A stretch of 9,479 bases of DNA from Candidatus Dadabacteria bacterium UBA2774 (lineage in GTDB: Bacteria > Desulfobacterota_D > UBA1144 > Nemesobacterales > UBA2774): NCBI GenBank assembly GCA_002352485.1, contig DEIM01000086.1, forward strand, positions 901 through 10,379, in the 5' to 3' direction. The notes below the pieces were generated by a model. That model made no database searches. It was not told the origin of the DNA and worked only from the letters and a program-made list of their open reading frames with translations. Both the position numbers and the translations under genes were made by a program. Of the stretch, positions 5,610 through 9,479 are shown in pieces. The stretch's first letter is position 1. The number at the start of each line of letters is the position of its first letter.

Positions 5610-5669
5610 ACCTACTCAAATTGCCATCTAAACGCATTTTTACACCGAAAAATTTGGAGAATTTCCTAA

Positions 5670-7133
5670 ATGGATTTGAGTGATGTTTTAAAAAGTACCC
5701 TTCTGATAGGGCCGGAGATTTCCCTGATAGTAGCAGGGATAGTGTTAATCGTTCTTGGCTCTATATTAAAGAAAAAGGCTGGGATTTATGTATTTGTACT
5801 GGCTCTGATCGGACTAGCTGTAGCTTTTGGTTTGAATATCGAAAGGTTCGGGACTGCAGAGACGGCATTTGGGGGCGCTCTTGCGCTCGATCAGTACGCC
5901 GCATACTTTAACGTTATATTCCTCATAGGTGCGCTTGCCGCCATAGTATTTTCAAAGGATTATCTATCTGCTACAGATGAGTTCGCAGCCGAGTTTTACG
6001 CCCTAATACTATTCTCCACTTCGGGGATGATGATACTCTCGTCCTCAAAAGAGTTCATGTCTCTATTCCTGGGATTTGAAATAATGTCGATTTCGGTCTA
6101 CGTGCTGTCCGCATTTAACAGAAAGTCCGCACGCTCGACAGAAGCGGGAATAAAGTATCTCATACTGGGCGGGTTTTCCTCGGCAATACTGCTCTACGGA
6201 ATAGCTCTTCTGTACGGAGCATCGGGCTCGATATACCTTGATGAAATATTAAAGAGCTTTGAGTTGACTAATCCTTTATTCGTTGCGGGCGCTGCGCTAG
6301 TGCTGATTGGATTTATATTCAAAATAGGTGCTTTTCCGCTTCATCAATGGGTACCGGACGTATATGAAGGGGCGCCGATGAGCGTGACGGCGTTTATGTC
6401 GGTCGGGGTAAAGGCGGCTGCGTTTGCGATATTACTGAGAGTGATATTCGAGAGCTTCTATCCGATACAGGTTAGCTTTATGCCCCTCCTGTGGGTCATA
6501 GCGGTATTCACTATTATAGTGGGTAACGTAGCGGCTATTGCTCAGAGCAGCGTAAAGAGAATGCTTGCTTATTCTAGCATCGCTCACGCGGGCTACGCGC
6601 TAATTGGCGTCGTTGCTGCGTACGGCGGGCAGGTGCTCGCAGTGAGCAGCGTAATTTATTACCTCTTCGCTTATACCTTTATGAACCTAGGGGCTTTCGG
6701 CGTGCTCACCTATCTGTCACGGGACGGAAAGGAGTGTGAGACTTTCGATGACCTATCAGGACTATGGAGCAAAAGGCCGTTCGTCGCGCTTTCGCTGGGC
6801 ATATTTATGTTCTCGCTTGCAGGTATACCGCCTACTATCGGGTTTTTCGCCAAATACAGAGTATTTCTATCTGCGGTACAGGCAGAATTTTACTGGCTTG
6901 CGGTGATCGGCATCGTAGGAAGCGTAATATCCGCCTATTATTATCTCCGTGTTCTTGTGTACGCATTTATGAGAACGGAAATAAGCCCGTTCCCATCGTT
7001 TAAAGTTGCCTCGTCAATTGCTCTTATCGTACTTTCGATAGCAACTGTGGCTCTTGGTATATTCCCCTTTGATTCATGGGACTTAGCGCTTAAGGCTGCG
7101 GGCACTGTGCTCACGGCAGCACGGGGCGGGTAG
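5670..7133 (+). CDS. nuoN: NADH-quinone oxidoreductase subunit N (complex I)
   Basis: NuoN is one of three antiporter-like membrane subunits of respiratory complex I and forms part of the proton-pumping arm in the inner membrane. The 487-residue protein is almost entirely hydrophobic, compatible with the usual 14 transmembrane helices. Residues expected for proton transfer are in place: Glu137 (FLGFEIMS), Lys218 (FKIGAFPLHQW), Lys248 (SVGVKAAAF) and Lys395 (FFAKYRVFL). PDVYEGAPMSV (229-239) and SLAGIPPTIGFFAKY (382-396) are typical of NuoN rather than NuoM or NuoL. The start is supported by GGAGA (5656-5660) with a 9-nt spacer. No nuoA-nuoM genes flank it, although nuoN is normally the last gene of that operon. 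A second, incomplete or dispersed nuo locus elsewhere is implied. Confidence 0.95.
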   Translation: MDLSDVLKSTLLIGPEISLIVAGIVLIVLGSILKKKAGIYVFVLALIGLAVAFGLNIERFGTAETAFGGALALDQYAAYFNVIFLIGALAAIVFSKDYLSATDEFAAEFYALILFSTSGMMILSSSKEFMSLFLGFEIMSISVYVLSAFNRKSARSTEAGIKYLILGGFSSAILLYGIALLYGASGSIYLDEILKSFELTNPLFVAGAALVLIGFIFKIGAFPLHQWVPDVYEGAPMSVTAFMSVGVKAAAFAILLRVIFESFYPIQVSFMPLLWVIAVFTIIVGNVAAIAQSSVKRMLAYSSIAHAGYALIGVVAAYGGQVLAVSSVIYYLFAYTFMNLGAFGVLTYLSRDGKECETFDDLSGLWSKRPFVALSLGIFMFSLAGIPPTIGFFAKYRVFLSAVQAEFYWLAVIGIVGSVISAYYYLRVLVYAFMRTEISPFPSFKVASSIALIVLSIATVALGIFPFDSWDLALKAAGTVLTAARGG

Positions 7134-7177
7134 TGAGACTACTCCGGTAATTCTCTTATAATTTAAACCCAACAATT

Positions 7178-7206
7178 TTGCATACTTAAACTGTATATTG
7201 TATAAT
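7178..7206 (+). promoter_or_regulatory. Sigma70-type promoter candidate for ftsK
   Basis: A perfect -10 TATAAT (7201-7206) sits 17 nt after a partial -35 TTGCAT (7178-7183). A start near 7213 would leave a leader of only about 9 nt before the ftsK ATG, with no SD sequence in it. A second perfect TATAAT at 7157-7162 has only a poor -35 (GTGAGA at 7133-7138, 18-nt spacer) but would give a leader of about 50 nt. Confidence 0.4.
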
Positions 7207-7221
7207 TAGCTTTAACAATCT

Positions 7222-9479
7222 ATGGCTAAAAGAAAAAACCGCTCCACAAAAGAGTCTTCAACTACCATTGCCAGGGAAATATTGGCCGCATTTCTGTTCG
7301 CAGTAGGTCTATTTTCCGCACTCAGCCTTATATTTTACAGCTCGTCCTCCGGGCTGGACGTAAAAGGCGCAATGGGGACTATCGGCGTTTTCATATCCGG
7401 CATGCTCGGAAAAGCTTTCGGTATATGTGCTCTTGTTGTTCCTATAGTCTTATTCTATACAGCGATATTAGTGTTTATGAATAGGGCCAGAAGCGGTATT
7501 TACAGAAAATCGTTATCGGCTCTTGTCTTCCTCATATCCGTTATGACTTTCCTTGGCCTAATATTCGGGCAGGGGAGCTTTCTCGGCTATAGCCCAGCAG
7601 GAGGATGGGTAGGGGGCGCAATCGCCGAGACACTAAGGGGCGGGGTCGCCGGGACTGTGGGTTCTTACTTAATTGTAACCATATTGCTTTTACTCAGTTT
7701 AATAATAATAACGAGTCTTACCCTGACTCAAATAATAGGGACTTTAGGAAAAGGACTGATGTTTGCAGCCGATAAAACATACGCTATCTCCAGGCTTCTT
7801 CTTGTTAAAGGAAAAGCCGCGGCTATGGATTTAAAGGATACTATTCAGGAAAGAAGGGCTAAGCCTGCGCGTGAGCCCGCATATTCATCCGCGAACGGCT
7901 CGTCTGCATTGAGAGAAGAGCCAGCGGGGACTGAAGAAATAATAAACCTGGTCGATGAGGTAAAAGAGGACGATATTAAAGACACTGTTACTGCCCCTAC
8001 GATTCACCCTCAGATTGTGGTGGAGCATGAGGCTAAGAACGGCACTCTTGAATTCGAGCCGAAAAAGGAAGTAATTCATAAAGACTACAAGCTCCCGCCG
8101 TTTGATCTGATGGACGCCAAGGTAGAAACTGCGATAGAAGTCGACAGGGACGCTGTAATTGAGAAAGCAAAGCTCATAGAAGATAAGCTCAAGGATTTCG
8201 GAGTATCGGGGAAAGTAACCGAGATAAGGCCAGGTCCTGTAATCACGATGTTTGAATATAAACCGGCCCCCGGAATTAAAATAAATAAGATCGCCGCGCT
8301 TGAAAACGATCTTGCTATGGGGCTTAGCGCATTCAGTATCAGGATAATTGCCCCTATACCAGGGAAGGACGTAATCGGCATAGAAGTGCCGAACGCAAAA
8401 CGGGAACTGGTTGTCTTACGAGAGCTTATTGAAGATCCTAAGTTTACGCAAAGTAAGTCAAAAATGACTATCGCCCTGGGTAAGGATATCTCAGGACTCT
8501 CGTTTTATATGGATCTTAGAAGAGCGCCGCATTTGATGATAGCGGGTACAACAGGTTCTGGTAAAAGCGTACTCTTAAACGCTGTGATAACGAGCATGTT
8601 GTATAAGGCGAGCCCATATGAGCTGAAGTTTATTATGATCGATCCGAAGATGCTGGAGCTATCGGTATACGAAGATATACCTCACCTCCTTCACCCTGTG
8701 GTCACTGAGCCAAAGAAAGCGGCGGCCGCCCTCAGGTGGGCTGTAGAGGAAATGGAAAACCGCTACAGGATTCTGTCTGAAGAGGGTGTACGCGACATAG
8801 AAACACACAATAGAAACGTTGAGAAGATGGATGTGGAAGACAAGCTCGATAGGATCCTGCCCTACATAGTGATTGTCCTGGACGAGCTTGCGGATCTTAT
8901 GATGATAGCACCGAGCGAGATTAAGGAATCTATTACTAGGCTGTCTCAGAAGGCGCGCGCAGCAGGTATACACTTGATTGTTGCAACGCAGCGCCCGTCG
9001 GCAGACATTGTAGCGGGCCTTATTAAAGCGAACTTCCCGGCAAGGATCTCATTTCTGGTCTCTTCAAAAATTGACTCCCGCATCATCCTGGATACCGGAG
9101 GCGCCGAAAGGCTGCTTGGTAAAGGAGATATGCTGTTTCTAGAGCCCGGCACATCGAAACTCCTAAGGATTCAGGGCGCACTTATTTCGGACGAGGAAAG
9201 GGAAGGGATTACTGAGTTTGTAAAATCTCAGGGTTCGCCTGAGTATAATGCAGAGATAACACACATAGAAGAGAAAGAGGCAGGGAGTGATCTCGATGAA
9301 GAAAAGGACGAGCTTTACTACCAGGCATTGAGAACGATAGCCGAGACCAGGCATGCCTCTATATCTATGATTCAGCGTAAGCTTAAGATAGGTTATAATA
9401 GAGCTGCAAGGATTGTAGAGGTAATGGAGAAGGAAGGCGTTGTCGGGCCGCAGGAAGTCGCCGGTAAGCCCAGGGAAGT
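7222..9479 (+). CDS. ftsK: FtsK/SpoIIIE DNA translocase (3' end cut by window edge)
   Basis: FtsK couples septum formation to chromosome dimer resolution and terminus segregation by pumping DNA through the division site. The frame is open from ATG 7222 to the window end (752 codons seen). Four transmembrane helices lie at about 19-40, 65-85, 97-117 and 145-168. A short charged linker of about 100 residues follows. The motor starts near KLPPFDLMD (about 289), with the alpha part around VSGKVTEIRPGPVITMFEY. The RecA-like part has Walker A GTTGSGKS (442-449), Walker B IVIVLDELADLMM (Asp554, Glu555) and ATQRPSADIVAGLIKANFPARI. The gamma winged-helix domain, which reads KOPS-type sites in the family, begins near residue 698 and ends in KPREV. 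Few residues should be missing. The linker is much shorter than in E. coli FtsK and close to SpoIIIE-like lengths. No SD precedes the ATG. Confidence 0.96.
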   Translation, partial: MAKRKNRSTKESSTTIAREILAAFLFAVGLFSALSLIFYSSSSGLDVKGAMGTIGVFISGMLGKAFGICALVVPIVLFYTAILVFMNRARSGIYRKSLSALVFLISVMTFLGLIFGQGSFLGYSPAGGWVGGAIAETLRGGVAGTVGSYLIVTILLLLSLIIITSLTLTQIIGTLGKGLMFAADKTYAISRLLLVKGKAAAMDLKDTIQERRAKPAREPAYSSANGSSALREEPAGTEEIINLVDEVKEDDIKDTVTAPTIHPQIVVEHEAKNGTLEFEPKKEVIHKDYKLPPFDLMDAKVETAIEVDRDAVIEKAKLIEDKLKDFGVSGKVTEIRPGPVITMFEYKPAPGIKINKIAALENDLAMGLSAFSIRIIAPIPGKDVIGIEVPNAKRELVVLRELIEDPKFTQSKSKMTIALGKDISGLSFYMDLRRAPHLMIAGTTGSGKSVLLNAVITSMLYKASPYELKFIMIDPKMLELSVYEDIPHLLHPVVTEPKKAAAALRWAVEEMENRYRILSEEGVRDIETHNRNVEKMDVEDKLDRILPYIVIVLDELADLMMIAPSEIKESITRLSQKARAAGIHLIVATQRPSADIVAGLIKANFPARISFLVSSKIDSRIILDTGGAERLLGKGDMLFLEPGTSKLLRIQGALISDEEREGITEFVKSQGSPEYNAEITHIEEKEAGSDLDEEKDELYYQALRTIAETRHASISMIQRKLKIGYNRAARIVEVMEKEGVVGPQEVAGKPRE

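Noticed and set aside
7126..7145. Hairpin overlapping the nuoN stop (GTAGT-GAG-ACTAC) as a terminator
   Set aside because: The stem is only 5-7 pairs with a 3-nt loop, and it is not followed by a T-run, so it is not a credible intrinsic terminator.
7885..9354. Several open frames on the minus strand opposite ftsK
   Set aside because: They are opposite a strongly conserved FtsK motor domain, show no protein family features and are shadows of its codon pattern.

Overview
The window is a 9.5 kb stretch of bacterial chromosome. All ten recognisable genes, plus one small ORF, lie on the + strand. Base composition is mid-range (GC in the 40s by eye) and looks even throughout. I see no tRNA, rRNA, CRISPR array, insertion sequence or phage gene. 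The gene content (chromosomal ParA/ParB, PurS/PurQ, a complex I subunit, FtsK) indicates a free-living bacterium with respiratory complex I. The protein style is compatible with a Desulfobacterota-like or related uncultured lineage, but I cannot assign a phylum from the sequence alone.

Region 1 (1-2834) is a tightly packed run: parA, parB, purS, purQ. parB starts inside the 3' end of parA at a TTG with a strong Shine-Dalgarno (SD) sequence. purS follows parB by 21 nt, and purQ overlaps purS by 8 nt. Chromosome partitioning and the glutaminase module of FGAM synthase therefore probably share a transcript. purL, the synthetase partner, is not in the window. The 162 nt before parA hold a weak promoter candidate, a small hairpin and an uncertain open frame on the minus strand.

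Region 2 (2835-3111) holds a 47-residue single-pass membrane protein of unknown function and a 110-nt gap.

Region 3 (3112-5527) is a sulfur-transfer and cysteine-synthesis operon: a TusA-like persulfide carrier, a PLP-dependent cysteine synthase, a Mec-like JAMM metallopeptidase and a MoeB/ThiF-type E1 activating enzyme. Junctions are 1-nt and 7-nt overlaps and a 12-nt gap. The set matches the logic of protein-thiocarboxylate cysteine synthesis: E1 activates a carrier tail, CysM loads it, and Mec releases cysteine. However, no ubiquitin-like CysO/ThiS carrier is encoded here. A TusA-like gene is found in the operon instead. This is the most interesting biology in the window.

Region 4 (5528-9479) has a lone nuoN (complex I antiporter-like subunit) with its own consensus-like promoter and an adjacent perfect 9-bp inverted repeat. 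It is followed by ftsK, which has a separate promoter. ftsK runs off the right edge only a few codons before its expected end. No other nuo gene is present.
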